In this document: positions 1 through 12,400 of the stretch, piece after piece
Numbering within the stretch: the stretch's first letter is position 1
Layout: every line of letters starts with the position of its first letter
Origin: Triops longicaudatus
Lineage: Eukaryota; Arthropoda; Branchiopoda; Notostraca; Triopsidae
DNA: 64,000 nucleotides
Assembly: GCA_022885665.1 (NCBI GenBank)
Contig: JAGQDJ010000223.1
Coordinates: 1-64,000, forward strand
Reading direction: 5' to 3'
Notes under the pieces: generated by a model
What the model saw: the letters and a program-made list of their open reading frames with translations, nothing else
The model's database searches: none
Told to the model about the DNA's origin: nothing
Program-made: the position numbers and the translations under genes

Positions 1-201
1 ATATTATTACAATGTAATTAAATTTGAATTCCTACGAGGGAAAGCGTATGTTGATCTGCTATTTGGCTCCCTGAGCGGTGTACTGTAATTTTAAATTTTC
101 CGCCTACGAAGTTGATACCAAGATCAACAAAGCAGCGCTGTCATCGCAGAAGCATTATTTAGGCGGGAGAAAAATACGAGGGTGTGCATAAATACTTGAC
201 A

Positions 202-911
202 ATGCCAAAGCGTGAAAGAACCTGTGAATTAGAAGATAACTATGGCTTACAGTTCAAAACCCGGGTCACACCTAAGGAAGTTAATCGAGGAGTTTCTGCT
301 CAAGAAAATATGCAAACAGTTTACGGTAAATCTTAAAGGGCTTTGTTCTTGGCTTAACTTTCTCCTTCTCTAGAACGAACTCTCCGTTTGCTAAAAATGG
401 GAGCTCATGTTAAAAGAGGAAATAACTTTCCACACCAAATCATGGACCATGAAAAGGACCGTGCAAGCTCAATTCACAGACCCGAAGGAAGACGTTCAAC
501 GCAGCTTCAGATTGGTTCAAACGGCAAACTTTGCTTGGGTGATAGCCACTTAGGCGGAAAGTTAGTTCAGGTAAGGTTTTGGGTGGATTTGCACCGAATT
601 TGTCATAGAAACTGTTTTGGTCTTAGGAACAGATAGTTCATTCTTGCCACAACTGGGCTACCCATCATGGCCCGGCTTTTACCGACTTTGTCACGACCCG
701 GTGCAGCTTTTGCGAACGATCTGTGTGCTCTCAGGATGTGTTCACTTGCCATGTGTGCTGCGAAAATTATTGCTCGAAATGCTCCACCACCCTGTAAGCT
801 TACATAACTTAATTATTTCGTTTTTTTTTAAGTTCATTTCTTTTTCGTTTCAGCTTCGGAGAAGACTGTGTTACGTGCCTTTCATGTGCGACATCTCATT
901 GTCTGAAATAG
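202..911 (+). CDS. SIVA1: Siva apoptosis-regulatory protein
   Basis: Four exons: 202-325, 374-570, 627-793 and 854-911, joined by introns of 48, 56 and 60 bp with GT-AG ends. They give a 181-residue protein; human SIVA1 is about 175. The start reads MPKRERTCELEDNYG and aligns with the human N-terminus (MPKR, then a QxKxRV block and an EVNRGVSA block). The middle has LQIGSNGKL, matching the human MLIGPDGRL. The C-terminus is a zinc-binding-type cysteine array (CSFCERSVC, CHVCCENYCSKC, CVTCLSC). Siva is a CD27/TRAF-linked pro-apoptotic adaptor and p53 modulator in vertebrates; its role here is inferred by homology. The ATG has A at -3. The family call is secure and exon edges are good to within a base or two. 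Confidence 0.85.
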
Positions 912-1439
912 AAGCATCTGTATTATTTCAATCTGTATAAAGAACTGAAAAAACGAATTAAATACAATTTTTAAGGATTAAGCTTATTTGCCAGCATTTC
1001 TTTCCACTTTTACATGTACATACTATATTAAATTAGACAGGCGTTATAAGAGCACCTCAATAAGGCCGCGCGCACATTACCAGGCAGAGAGAATCATGTC
1101 ATGACATTTGTTCTTGTTTATAAAAGTCTACGTTACAAGACGTAGGTTAAAAGGGTCACAAAGTATCAACTTGATAAAAACAAAAATTTTGGGTCTTAAC
1201 TATATAACAACGCTAATAGGGGTGAGGTAATGCAAATCTCTGGTGGCATAGAAAGATGGACATTTTAAGCTTTGGTGTCGAGAATCAAATGCGTCGATTT
1301 TTTGTGAAGCTTTAATTTAAGACATAAGGTACGATATTCAGTTTCTTACAAGCTTACCATGTGAACGCTCGTTCAATATTATTTGTTTTTATATATACAC
1401 AGCAGGTTTCTATACACAAACCGGAAATCAAGCATAGGT
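912..1439. other. Intergenic spacer between converging Siva and SIPA1L
   Basis: No coding sequence is visible. The stretch should hold the two 3' untranslated regions, since Siva runs in from the left and the SIPA1L-type gene ends at 1440 on the other strand. Confidence 0.5.
957..962 (+). promoter_or_regulatory. Possible poly(A) signal of Siva
   Basis: ATTAAA lies about 46 bp after the Siva stop codon in AT-rich sequence. This is the common variant of AATAAA. No cleavage site can be seen, so the call rests on position only. Confidence 0.35.
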
Positions 1440-4400
1440 TTACTGCCTTTCAATCGTCTGAAAAAACCAGTCCGTGAATCTCTTCAACTGCTCAGAGGCC
1501 GCCTGCGACTCGCCTTGCAGCCGACGATTATCATCCCGCAATCTTCGCACTTCTTCCTCTAACACTTCGCGACGTCCTTCCTCGCTTCTCAAACGCGACT
1601 CCAAAGAACCCACGTGGCTTTGCAAGCTTCGCATTCGCTCATCAAACTCGACCGTATCAACCACACCAGACGTTTGCCTTCACAAAGAGTTAGAATAAAA
1701 TTAAATCGTCAATTTCAAGAAATCCAAATTACCCTTGCCCTCGACCGGGATCCATGCGCAAGTTTTCTGCCATATCTTGTATCCACGTAGCCAACGCCTG
1801 GTCAGCTTCATGATCTCTTTCTCGACCACCTGAAGGTTCGGATCGCAGCGAAAGTGCTGCTCCCTGAATGGCACGGGCAGCTGCTTCCACCAAAGTTGAC
1901 CATTCTAACTGTTCCGCGTCCGGGAAAGGCAAAGGCACTGGCACAGGGGACGGGCTAGGTTGAACTCTTTGTTTGGAAACGCTTTTTTTGCGAAAAGAAA
2001 AGAAAGAAAACATGTATAAAATAACTAAGCAAAATAATACTAATACTAGTTACATAAAAAAAATAATAACAGTTACAGAAAATCCACAAAACAAAAATTT
2101 ACAAATGAAATACTAACAATAACAGCTTCACAATTAACAAATAGAAATGTAAACTAATTCAAATAATAAAAAAGTGACTGAAGATTACACCTATTCGTAA
2201 CGAAATACGCTTACTCGTCATGGTAGGAATCAGCGACGGCCGGCGTCGGTGAAGTATTCGAAATGACCGTCACTGGCCTGGCTCGTGTAAAGATGAGCGC
2301 TTCGCCAGTTTCCTCATCAAGATCGCTTCGTTCTTTCCGCAATTCTTCCCTAGACTGATTGTCCTCCACTTCATCCGGATTAATTAAACGCATCAATTCT
2401 TCTTGTAGGTTTGAGGACAGCAAGTGCGTACTACTTCGTTGGCTACTTCTCCCACTGCTACTGTTGCGCAATCTCGCTTCCGTGGTTGTCCGCGGACTTT
2501 GATTTCGACTGCTCCCACTCGACGGCGTCAAGCGTCCTTGCGGTTTACCTCGCCTTCGCATAACGGGACTCACACTTCCCGCTGACAATTCCTCTGCAAG
2601 CAAAGACACAAGGCATAAAGACCCTACACGATTGTAAAGCTTGACAAACACACCTTCACTCCGCGCTCCCATCAATCGGTCACTCAAAGGACTACTACTC
2701 GCTGAATGCGTCTGGAAGCTGGAATGATGAACGGGCGCTGACTGGATAGGTGAAGCATTCTTCAGCGCTAAAAGCCTTCCATGCACGGCTGCTTGATAAT
2801 CCGGCGGCTACGACCACAAGGAAAAGGCAGGTTATTCAACATGACAACTTAACTCATTTTCTTCCTTAGCGGTATTAATTTTCGTTCGTTCAATGGCCCA
2901 ATGCGCGCCTATTTCAAACTAACTTATTTAGAAAGTAGTAATGTATAGTTTTATATCTTCCGTTTGTCAATCCTACGTTTTACGTTTACAATCCTAAAAA
3001 AAACGAACAAAACTAATGAAACAGAAAAAAAAAATTATAACAGAGAAAATTATAAACAACAATATAAACTAAAGAGTGTAAATAATAAAAATAAACTGTA
3101 AATAAATACCTGAAGCGGTCTAGGTGGCGCATAATGTTTTTCCCGCGATTTTCCACCACCACCTGCCTCCTGAGGGCCTGGCAATGATACCGGCGAGCCT
3201 TCCTTGCCTTCTCTTATATTCCGGTCTTTAATTTCATTTGTGTGTGGGTGAACGTGTGAGGTGTTGTACCGTGGTTTGGGAGGGGGAGGTGTCATATAAT
3301 TGCTAGTGTGGGTCTTGAAAATCTGATCATGTGACCGGCTTGTTTTGAGGCGACCATTGCTATCTAAGCCACTCCCAACACCCTCATCACGATGGCTGGT
3401 ATTCGATTTGCTAGGGCTCTGAAAGCTTCTATGGTTTTCCATATCTGGAACCGACAACTTCGGTTCATTACCGGGAAATAATTCACAACTATGGCCTGGT
3501 CTTAGACTGGACGAAGGATACTCGTTTTTTCGGTAATTGGGTGTAGTTCGATTCGGTAATGGTGGCGGTGGCGAATCCGAGTTTGATTTCGTTTCCGACT
3601 CTGGCATAGGATCATACCATGGGTCGTCACTAGAGTGCCCACTAGACGTACTCGTTAACGTACCCTGCGAGAAAAACGCAAATGTAATTATTGTTTTTTA
3701 ACCGCTTTTATGTTCGAAGTCAAAAAGGCTAAACTTAAGCTCTTACTAATATTCTTTCGTTTCATACAATACTAACCGTGTCTTTAGGTATAACAACGGA
3801 TTGATGCTCTAGATGTCCGTAAGATCGGGAGCTGCTACCCGTTCCATAACCAGAACTACCTGACGACCGTGGTGGAGACAAACTACGTTCATTTCGCCCC
3901 AAAACAAATCCGCTGTGAGGTTCAGCACTTCCGGGAACGGAGCGCAGTGATTCACAATGTGATGACTTTTGCAGGTTTTCGTAATCACCTTCTAAACCTG
4001 AAGACGGATAAGGGCAGTGTTCTGCGTTACAACCCCTTTGGTTACAACACATAATGAGGAGAGAAAAGGACAAGACGGAAAAAATGCACATTAGTCTCAC
4101 ACGCATATGTAAATTGCATCGTAAAACTAATGGTCTATGTTAGTACTGGTAACAAAACATACTTTCTGGGTGTTCCGTCAGACAACGGGGGAACGAGCGT
4201 GACCGACACCACGACGGAGGTTTTGAGCAAATCAACCATTTGTTCATGGGATAAGTTGGTCACTGGCATTTTGCAAATCTGTCAAAGAGAAATATTGTTA
4301 TACGGTTTTGATTTGGGGCATGAAGCCACAAATGATTATCTCTACCTCAACGATTCTCGCGCCCTGTCGTAAACCCGCAATCCAGGCGGGGCCGTGCGGT

Positions 4401-7400
4401 TGGACCTCAGTCACCAGACCATCTGGCTGCACGTGGAAACCGAGCTGCCCTAGCGCATTACGACTCAGTGTCATCTCTATGACCTCTGTGCCTGTCGTCA
4501 CTACGCGCAACCGTTCGCAGATCTCAGGAATCTCATCCGCTTCAGAATCCCGACAATGAAGCCCAATAGACTCTCCCTGGTGATAATATATCCGCAGACT
4601 AAGAAAAAAAAACGTGATCGTCATTTATTCTCACACGAAAGTGTAAACACATTAATGAAAACATAAATATTAAATGAAAATAAAATAGAATTCAATGAAA
4701 ATAAACAAAACTGAAGGAAAATAAATCAAATCCAATGAAAATAAATAAAGCTCAATGAAAATAAATTTAAATCAATGAAAATAAAATAAATACATTGAAA
4801 ACAAAATAAAACTCAATGAAAATAAAATAAACTTAAAACAAAATAAAATTCAATGAAAATAAAAGAAATTAAATGAAATGTAAAACCAGATTTTTTTTTT
4901 TTTTTTTTTTTTTTAAATATACAAACATAAAAAGCAGAACTACCTTGTCGTACTACCCGCCCAGCCTAGAACACTCTTGCAGCTAATGGCAAAGATTGGC
5001 GTCTTCGTGGTTTCTTCGACTAATATAAGCGTTTCTGTTGCCACTCCCAAAAACGCAGGAATAGTATTCGAGCCGTTGTCTCCAACCAACACACTCCAAC
5101 ATATGGCCCCTTTCAAGTTGCGGTCCGCCTTAAACTTAGCTCGAAGTCGTTCCTTCTTTCTACTAGTAAACGTTAACATGGACGCTACAAAAGTAATAAA
5201 AAGACAATTAATGCCTTTGCCTATTCATTTCTCGTGCGAGTTCTTACGAAATTTGGATCCAGTATCTAGCGTTACGGCAGTGACGTAATTGGCAGCTAAA
5301 TCTTTTAAATACTCCTGTCTCGTGCGTGTCGCCATAGTGGCAAACTTGGCAGACCTATGGGCCGCATGCTCGGCGTTAATAGCTTTGGCTAGGAGGAATT
5401 CTACAAACGCCGAATTCTTCGAGAAAACGGCCGGTTCCGGCAAAGGAGGACCAAAAGTAGGCACTTCCTTCGACCGACTAACAGCCACGCTATACTGCAC
5501 GTGCTCCGTGCAAGGATTATGGGCGCGTACCACAATAAAGACATGCTGAAACTGGGAACGGATATTGCGTGGCGTGAACGGCAACGCGCCTGGTTCTTGG
5601 AACACGATCGTGACAATATCATTGCCGATATGCCGCTTCCTCAGTAACTACAACCCAGGAAAACGTATATTCATTACTATCACTTTATTTTTATCAGTTA
5701 GCAACGTATAAGATCTTAAGTGGTTCAAAAATAGACAGTGCAATACTTTTCAGGATGACAAATCTGAACTTTTCGAAATTATAAGCTATCTTACCTGCTG
5801 GCGGTTGTTCGGCGTAAAGGGCAACATGGTTGAAACGTGAAACATGATTTCGCAATTTTGGTATTGCGCATACACTGAAGATAAGCCGGTGGAATCCACT
5901 AAAATTAATAAAAAAAACATGATTAACGCTTGTGATCGCAGCGGAACGAAACAAGAACATTTTTAAGCGCAATGCTATGATTACTTTTATTATCCAGCCC
6001 AGCCTTGTACTTATCAAATCCTTTGAGTCGCACGCATTGTCCAACAAGGTCGAGGAATTCCTGGAACGCTGGTCCGGCCTCTTCATTGTTGTACATTTCC
6101 TCTTCCGTTGCCTGATGAGCTTTGCAGTACAACACTCCCACTTTGTACTGACTGGACAAGCCCTGCTGATCCAGCTTAAGGAGTTGGTCTTCGGTCGACA
6201 CACCCGAAATGGCCAACCGCAAACTAAGTAAAAGCCCGTGTTTTTGTTAGCCTTCCAACTATTCAAACCAAAGAGGCCTTTTTATGTCAGCTCGTACCAA
6301 GATAACTGAATCTCCGGCGCTATAAAATCCAAAACGTCCCTGGTATGTAGACCTTTGGAACCAGGCGCTTTTAACGTGGGAATGGCATCTTCCATGACCG
6401 TCCCGCGCATCGTTAACAACTAAACCACACGTCCATTTTTATTTTCGGTGGCCCCAGCACGCCATAAAAAATAGACCGTAACTTACTTCACTGGTACGAA
6501 TGATGAGGCGGAACTGCGACTGGCTAGAATCTTCGTCGACTTTTTCACGTTTAATACTAATAGCTAAGGGTCCCAAGTTGTCGTCCATGCCAAACCAATT
6601 TTGGTGTTCTAACAATAGGAACAACGCACTCCTTTTAGTACCAGAGTTATTTTTTCAACTTTTTATCACCATCTCTCGCATTCCCATCAGAGTCATAGGG
6701 AAAACAGCCACAAAAAAGAAAAAAAGTTTACCTTGGCCATAGAAGTACGTCTGGTAATAATAGGCGCCTTGGTCATTCCCTTCGATCAAATTACGCTGTC
6801 TTTGGTAAGGACAAAAGCCTCCTCGCCAATGCGCAGTACCATTACTTGGACGGGGTTCCAACACGGTCACGCCGTAAGTACTAGCTGGACGATGAAACAG
6901 CTCACTCACTGCTATTCCGTTAAGTTCACCATTATACTTCACTGCTAGGAAATAAACCACGAAAAATGGAAATTTAAGTTTTAAAAAAGCTTGACAAACG
7001 CATAATTCGAATAAAAAGTACCCGTCTTATTGTTTCTACACTGCTTGTCAGGACTTGCCACACCGCCAACCACCCACTGAGGTTCTCCGCCCAGTTCGTT
7101 ACGGAAGTATGGACAACTAGGTTGTAAATTAAAAGCAACAAAATTCAACAATAAGCCATCACAGAACTGCAACTGCGAAACGTTCAACTTCGTGATTATC
7201 AAAATTAACAATCGTTTACGAATTTCTTCGCTTAACAACAAAAACTATAATTAAAAAAACTATTTTTTTTCTTTGCTTTCCTTTTCATCAGTAACGACCG
7301 AAGTCATTCTAGTACAGTACAATCTCATTATAACGAACACCTTAGGAAAAAACCCGAAAAACTCTCCTATACATCGGAACCTTATCTTTACGTTCGCATG

Positions 7401-9496
7401 CCCAGGACCTTACTAACACTACCTACACTATAGCCGCCAGCTAGGGCTCGTTATAACGAGATTCTATTGTACCATACTAGCAAGTTCTCCCTGTTCTTAA
7501 TTTCTACATTTATCAAAGAGTAAAATAAAATTTCTACATTTATAAAAAAAAACTTTAAAAATAGAGCAGAATCTCATTATGACGGACTCACTGGGATCAT
7601 TAAACTGTTCGTCACAACGAACGTTTTTTTATACTTACAACTAGAGTACTTACAAACCATACCGTGAGCCGACAACTTGTTCAACAAAGGTTCGTTATAA
7701 CAAGATTCTACTATATCTACTTTTAACACTCTTTTCAAACTTTTTTGCTTCCTTTCATTTAGAAAAGACCTAAACTATTTTGACATCCTGTTTAAAAGAA
7801 GTTTTTATTTTTTACGAGTGGTCAAAGCGACTCGCCAACGGGGATGTTCGCATTATTTTGTTTTTAATTTCTTTAATTTCAGAAGCAATTTCACTAGTAA
7901 AATAAATTAAAATAATTATAATATTCTGCTAAGCAAAGGTTTATTTACATATGTGGTCCTAATATTCGTTATTAAGGCAAAGAATTGCTACTTTAAGACA
8001 AGCTGGTTCGTTTTTCCATCGCCATGATCCACAGGTTCAGGTGGTTCTTCGGTAACGCTGAGTGGCGGGCTTTCAGACTCGGGGGCACTCCGCTGACTTC
8101 GCAAAGACTTGCCCGCTTGTCCACCCATTGACGCAGCGGATGCACCCGTTGTGGTGTTTCTTCGTTGGGCAAGCATCCTTCGCAATCTTGCGGCATATCT
8201 ATAGGAAGGAAATGACAAAGGACGCTAGCCTCAAAAACTGCTTTGCCACTTGAGACCTTATCGTCTTCCTTTCCTCTCCCGATCTTTTACGATTCGTTTT
8301 TTTTCCTCCATGTCTCACTAAAATAAAATAAAGTACCGGAGAACTCACCCTAAGTTGACGGTCATGCTCTGCCAATCATGATGGCCAAACGCTTTTTTCC
8401 TCGTTTTCTCTTCCAAGCGTGACTCCACGTCCATATCCTGTAACACCACGTGGGAGGCCGATACGGCCTCCGGATGCATTGTTGTTTCACTCAGTGCGGA
8501 TGCGCTAGCGTCCACACCACCCGGTAAGGTGGCTGCTTTCGTACCACTCACTGATACATTGCCTTGGCTGCCACCACTACCTCGCCATTTACGAAACAAC
8601 GAGTTATCGACAGACGCCCGTTGCACTGCCATTCCCGCGTTGTTCAATTCCCCCGTCAACGGTGCGGAAGACGAGGACCGGGAAGCTGACGCAGTGGTCA
8701 CAGACGCTGTCGGACTACTCAGACTAGTTGGTAGTACCACATTGACACTTTTCGATTTGTCTTTCACTTTAACATGTTCTTTCACAGCCACAGTACTCCC
8801 ACTGCTGGCATTCTTATTTTCTTTCTTGTCACGATCCCATAAGAACTTGGTAAACTTGGAGCGCGGTTTGGGACTACTCGGCTCCGTGGATCCAGTTCTC
8901 TGTTGCTGCTGATAGCTAACGGAGTAGGATGACTCGGTTAAAGACACGGGGCCACTGGAGCCTCTGGCCGTTATGTGTGATTTTGACGACGCTGAGAAGT
9001 TCGGTTTCAACAACTCTGCCAGGCGACTGGGTGCGCAGCCAACGCTCATGGACGTATCCAGCAAGGCTTGGTCCCGCGTCAATGCATTGTTGGCATTTCC
9101 TTCATCTTCATTAGAGTGCGCACCTAAGTCTCGCAGCAAAGCGATAAAATTCTCACGTTCTGTATCGTTCCCCAGCGCGTCGATGGAACCATGGCTCCCA
9201 TACTCCCGGTGCAGCGGACCGCCTTCACTCACTACATTATTGTTTTGCGTCGTCGCGGACGAACCCGTCCGTTCCAAGTGACCGTTCGACTGCCGGAGCA
9301 CAGGATGCATATGAGGGACTTGGCTGCGACCGGCGTTTGCATTTTTGCTTGATGAAACTAACCGCTCACTGTAAGATGCTCGGGTATCCGGCGTTCCGAA
9401 TTTTCCGTACGGTGAATACAGACCCGAGGCATGGGTCTGTGTATGGTTCCCATTAGGCGTGGTACGCATTTGTGAAGGGTTATAATAGTGCGGCAT
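1440..9496 (-). CDS. SIPA1L: SIPA1-like Rap GTPase-activating protein (SPAR family)
   Basis: Eighteen exons, 5' to 3': 9496-8349, 8198-7992, 7116-7022, 6944-6732, 6608-6487, 6419-6298, 6223-5985, 5898-5795, 5647-5248, 5184-4944, 4598-4346, 4278-4163, 4035-3777, 3664-3110, 2807-2654, 2593-2215, 1954-1733, 1677-1440. Phases agree throughout, giving 1,688 residues; human SIPA1L proteins are about 1,700-1,800. Order: disordered Ser-rich N-terminus; a conserved block with RRNTTTGASAAS; the lead-in NCPYFRNELGG; the RapGAP domain, with HIGNDIVTIVF carrying the asparagine-thumb Asn; a PDZ domain (GQLGFHV, LSHEQMVDLLKTSV); a WYDPMPESE block; and a C-terminal leucine-zipper coiled coil ending in TIERQ. 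Rap1/Rap2 inactivation at cell-cell or synaptic junctions is inferred from family. The start was set at the ATG preceded by GCCACC; a weaker in-frame ATG lies at 9508. Confidence 0.93.
4651..4880. repeat. AT-rich degenerate minisatellite in SIPA1L intron
   Basis: Imperfect copies of a roughly 20-base unit built on CAATGAAAATAAA recur about ten times between the exons encoding the end of the GAP domain and the PDZ domain. Spacing varies by a few bases. The tract runs into a 24-base T run. Confidence 0.8.
4891..4914. repeat. Homopolymer T run (24)
   Basis: Twenty-four consecutive T residues beside the minisatellite. On the gene strand this is an A run early in the intron. Confidence 0.95.
7315..7469. 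mobile_element. pogo/Tigger-like MITE, copy 1
   Basis: A 155-bp element with imperfect terminal inverted repeats: left end CAGTACAATCTCATTATA, right end (reverse complement) CAATAGAATCTCGTTATA. It is flanked on both sides by TA, the target duplication of the Tc1/mariner/pogo superfamily. It has no coding capacity. It sits in SIPA1L intron 2 (7117-7991). Confidence 0.7.
7564..7713. mobile_element. pogo/Tigger-like MITE, copy 2
   Basis: A 150-bp element in the same intron as copy 1, about 95 bp away. Left end GAGCAGAATCTCATTATG, right end (reverse complement) TAGTAGAATCTTGTTATA, again with TA on each flank. The ends resemble those of copy 1 but the interiors differ, so these look like two insertions and not a local duplication. 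Confidence 0.65.
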
Positions 9497-12400
9497 GGTG
9501 GCAAACATGCGCCGAAACGTTACGTCAGTCAATTAACTGTCGAAATAGAGTCATCACGGGTTCAAGGTACCACTCGGGTTACGTCATGGAGAACCGCTTC
9601 ACCATGTGTTGCCATATCTCGACCATCTAAATCATAAAAGAAAAAAATTGTCAGTGACAGGAATAACGAGAAACAACATAAAGCATAGCCCAAACCGGCA
9701 TAGTGTGCACACTATGTCAGTTTACACTGTCTCGAATATATCTAGGTGTCAATACTTATTCCCGAACATCCCATACTGTTATCCATTCTAGCTAAAAACA
9801 AACCGGAAAAAAAGGACCCAACTACAGAAACCCGGCAGTTATGTGAACAAAAGCATAAAAAGAAATTCTGTACGCCCACAATGCAAAGTTTATTGGTGAA
9901 TATGGTATTTGGTACAGACCAGTGTTTGCTTCGATTGCGAAGCACAGACTTAATACAAAATTTTCTAGTTATGGTCTCTGAAAAGCATAATGAAATTATT
10001 AATCCGCTGTTTACTTTCGCTAATTTTTCTGCATTGAAACTTTCTAAAAATTTGCGTAATGCACTTAACACGGAGTCTGATTTTGTCGACTATCTGACCT
10101 GTTCTTTTCGACGAACATCATAATGCTTCATCTAAAAAAAGGTTGCTTGCATTGGTCAATATGATCCCTTAAATTTTATTCCCTTATTTTAATCCCCACC
10201 TCAGGATTTGAGGACGCTGTTGTCTATTTCATGCAGCTGACCGTTATAATCACTGCCCAGTCTATTATGTGGTTAAACGGGTATTGCTTTCATACTGCTT
10301 TTCTACCAGGGGGGAAGCAAGATAAAGGTGTTAGCTCGAGTTCATTGAGTATACTAGTGTACACAAAACACCAGTCAAATACACAAAACTATTAATAGAT
10401 TTGCACAATTTTTTATTATTAATGCGGAAAAGTTAGTTCCCCGAGTCGGCTCGTTGTATCAATTGAACTAGCTGGATATTAATAATTTACGTTTACGCCA
10501 TGTCTATGTCTGGCTTACTGGGGAAAAGTGGATTAGCCTGGCTGTGACCTAAAAGTAACTGTGTCACTAAAGGTACAAGAGTGTTTCACGGGACTTAGAC
10601 GTTGAAAGGGAAAGAAAAAAAATTAGCATACGACTACCAACTGGAAGGGAGAAACGTAGCAGTGTTCATTCTCACGGCCTTGGGTTTACATTCAATTGGT
10701 CCAAGTCTCCTGGACTAAGCCTCGAGTTTTCGCTACGGAAAGCCAGCTGGAGTAAAGCTAGGAGGTTTCGCATGCTAAACCGGAAGTTTGGTGTTCTCCA
10801 CGCATGGATTCTCTTCTATGCAGCTTTCCACCATTTTCTATTTCCATAATGAACGTATTCTCACACACTCGCTCATGATAGATATTGGCCATTGAACATC
10901 AATAACTCAACGGATATCCGATTTTTTCGTTCGGTGGATGTCTCCATCTACCTTTCATCTTTTGTTTACCTTAACAAGGCTAATACCGATCTGAAACTCA
11001 AACTTGTGAACGAACACTAGACTGTTGATTGCCGAACCATTGTACAGTCAATAACGACCAACGGTTCCCTACCCCAGTTAACGCGGAAACAAGGCGATTA
11101 CAAAGAATAATTAACTCAAGGAAAAGGATGTTGTACTACAGATACCCTAATCCGATACCAGACTTTAAATATCAAAATGTTTCCAATACTTTTTTCTATG
11201 AACGAAGGTCCATGTCATCAAATACAGGATCGCTATACCGAACACTCATTTTAACTCAATGTAGGTTTACAGTGTAAACTTAGGCAGATTTGTAAAATGC
11301 GTCCAATATACCGAACTTTTGCAGTACTGAACAATCTCCCAGTCCCAAGGTGGTTTGTTACATATTTTACTGCACAAAGTTATAGGTAACAGTTGCATAA
11401 TGAAGTCCGTTTACAGTGTTACGCAAAGTTTTTGCCACTATCTGCTTCTTTAAAGGGAAAACCTGACAACTGGAGTGAGTTGCGAGATCAAGGGATGATA
11501 ATAAAGGTGGACTTTGAACGGGTCATTGCTCCACAAAATCTTTCCATTTCAATGACGTTCTTTGGCACTTAACGAGTTTATAGTTACGCGCTAAGGAATC
11601 GCCGTGACAGCTTTAAACAGAACTGGTGTCCGCGCGCATCAAGTAGTCATGAGTGCTGTAACCAAGCGTGACAATTAAAAAGGCTTGTAGTAATAAGTTT
11701 AAGAAACATAACAGGGCCCAGTGTTGTTTAACTACGATTGCGGAACACTACATGCATTTGAGAGGCGCGCAAAATGAAGGATGTACTAATCACGGTTTAG
11801 TTTTAACTCTTTCAAATTCAAGTGTACTAGATTTTTTTGTCAATTTTTTATCTTTATTTTAAGTTTTATATTTAAAAAAATGCATCTTCCTTTCAAGGTA
11901 GACTTTATTATGGCCATCGCCTATTAACTTCAGTAGTTTTTTTTTTACACTTTTTTGGGGACTTTCGTAGACTTTCAACTGTTAGCGTGACTTCGCTACA
12001 CGAAGATACGTTAGTTCAACGGGTTCTTTTACCTAATGCTACATCGAGGGTCCATGCCATTGCGTTTGCCGTACAGGTAAGCTTATGCGCAGTTAAATGT
12101 GAGGTTTCCGTTGCGAGTTTCCAGGGACAGAAGACTAGTGGTTCATTTAAACATTGCTGCCACGTTTAATTTGTGTATTTTTTAACACTAAAGGAGAACA
12201 GAATAGAAAGACTAAACCTTCAAAAGCCTGCAGCAAGTATAGTTTTACCACATCGAGCTACTTCTAACAAAAGCCATTACTAAAGGTAAAAGGGCAATAT
12301 CGTGAGTGACCTTTTGGCACCTCAGCGGTAATAACGGAGTCATTTACTTTGACTTAACGACAGTCAGCTCACTCGAGAAACCTTCGCCTATAGCGGCTTC

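Noticed and set aside
388..940. Two overlapping plus-strand open frames read as separate small proteins
   Set aside because: They are fragments of spliced Siva exons read through introns; the spliced frame gives a recognisable cysteine-rich C-terminus.
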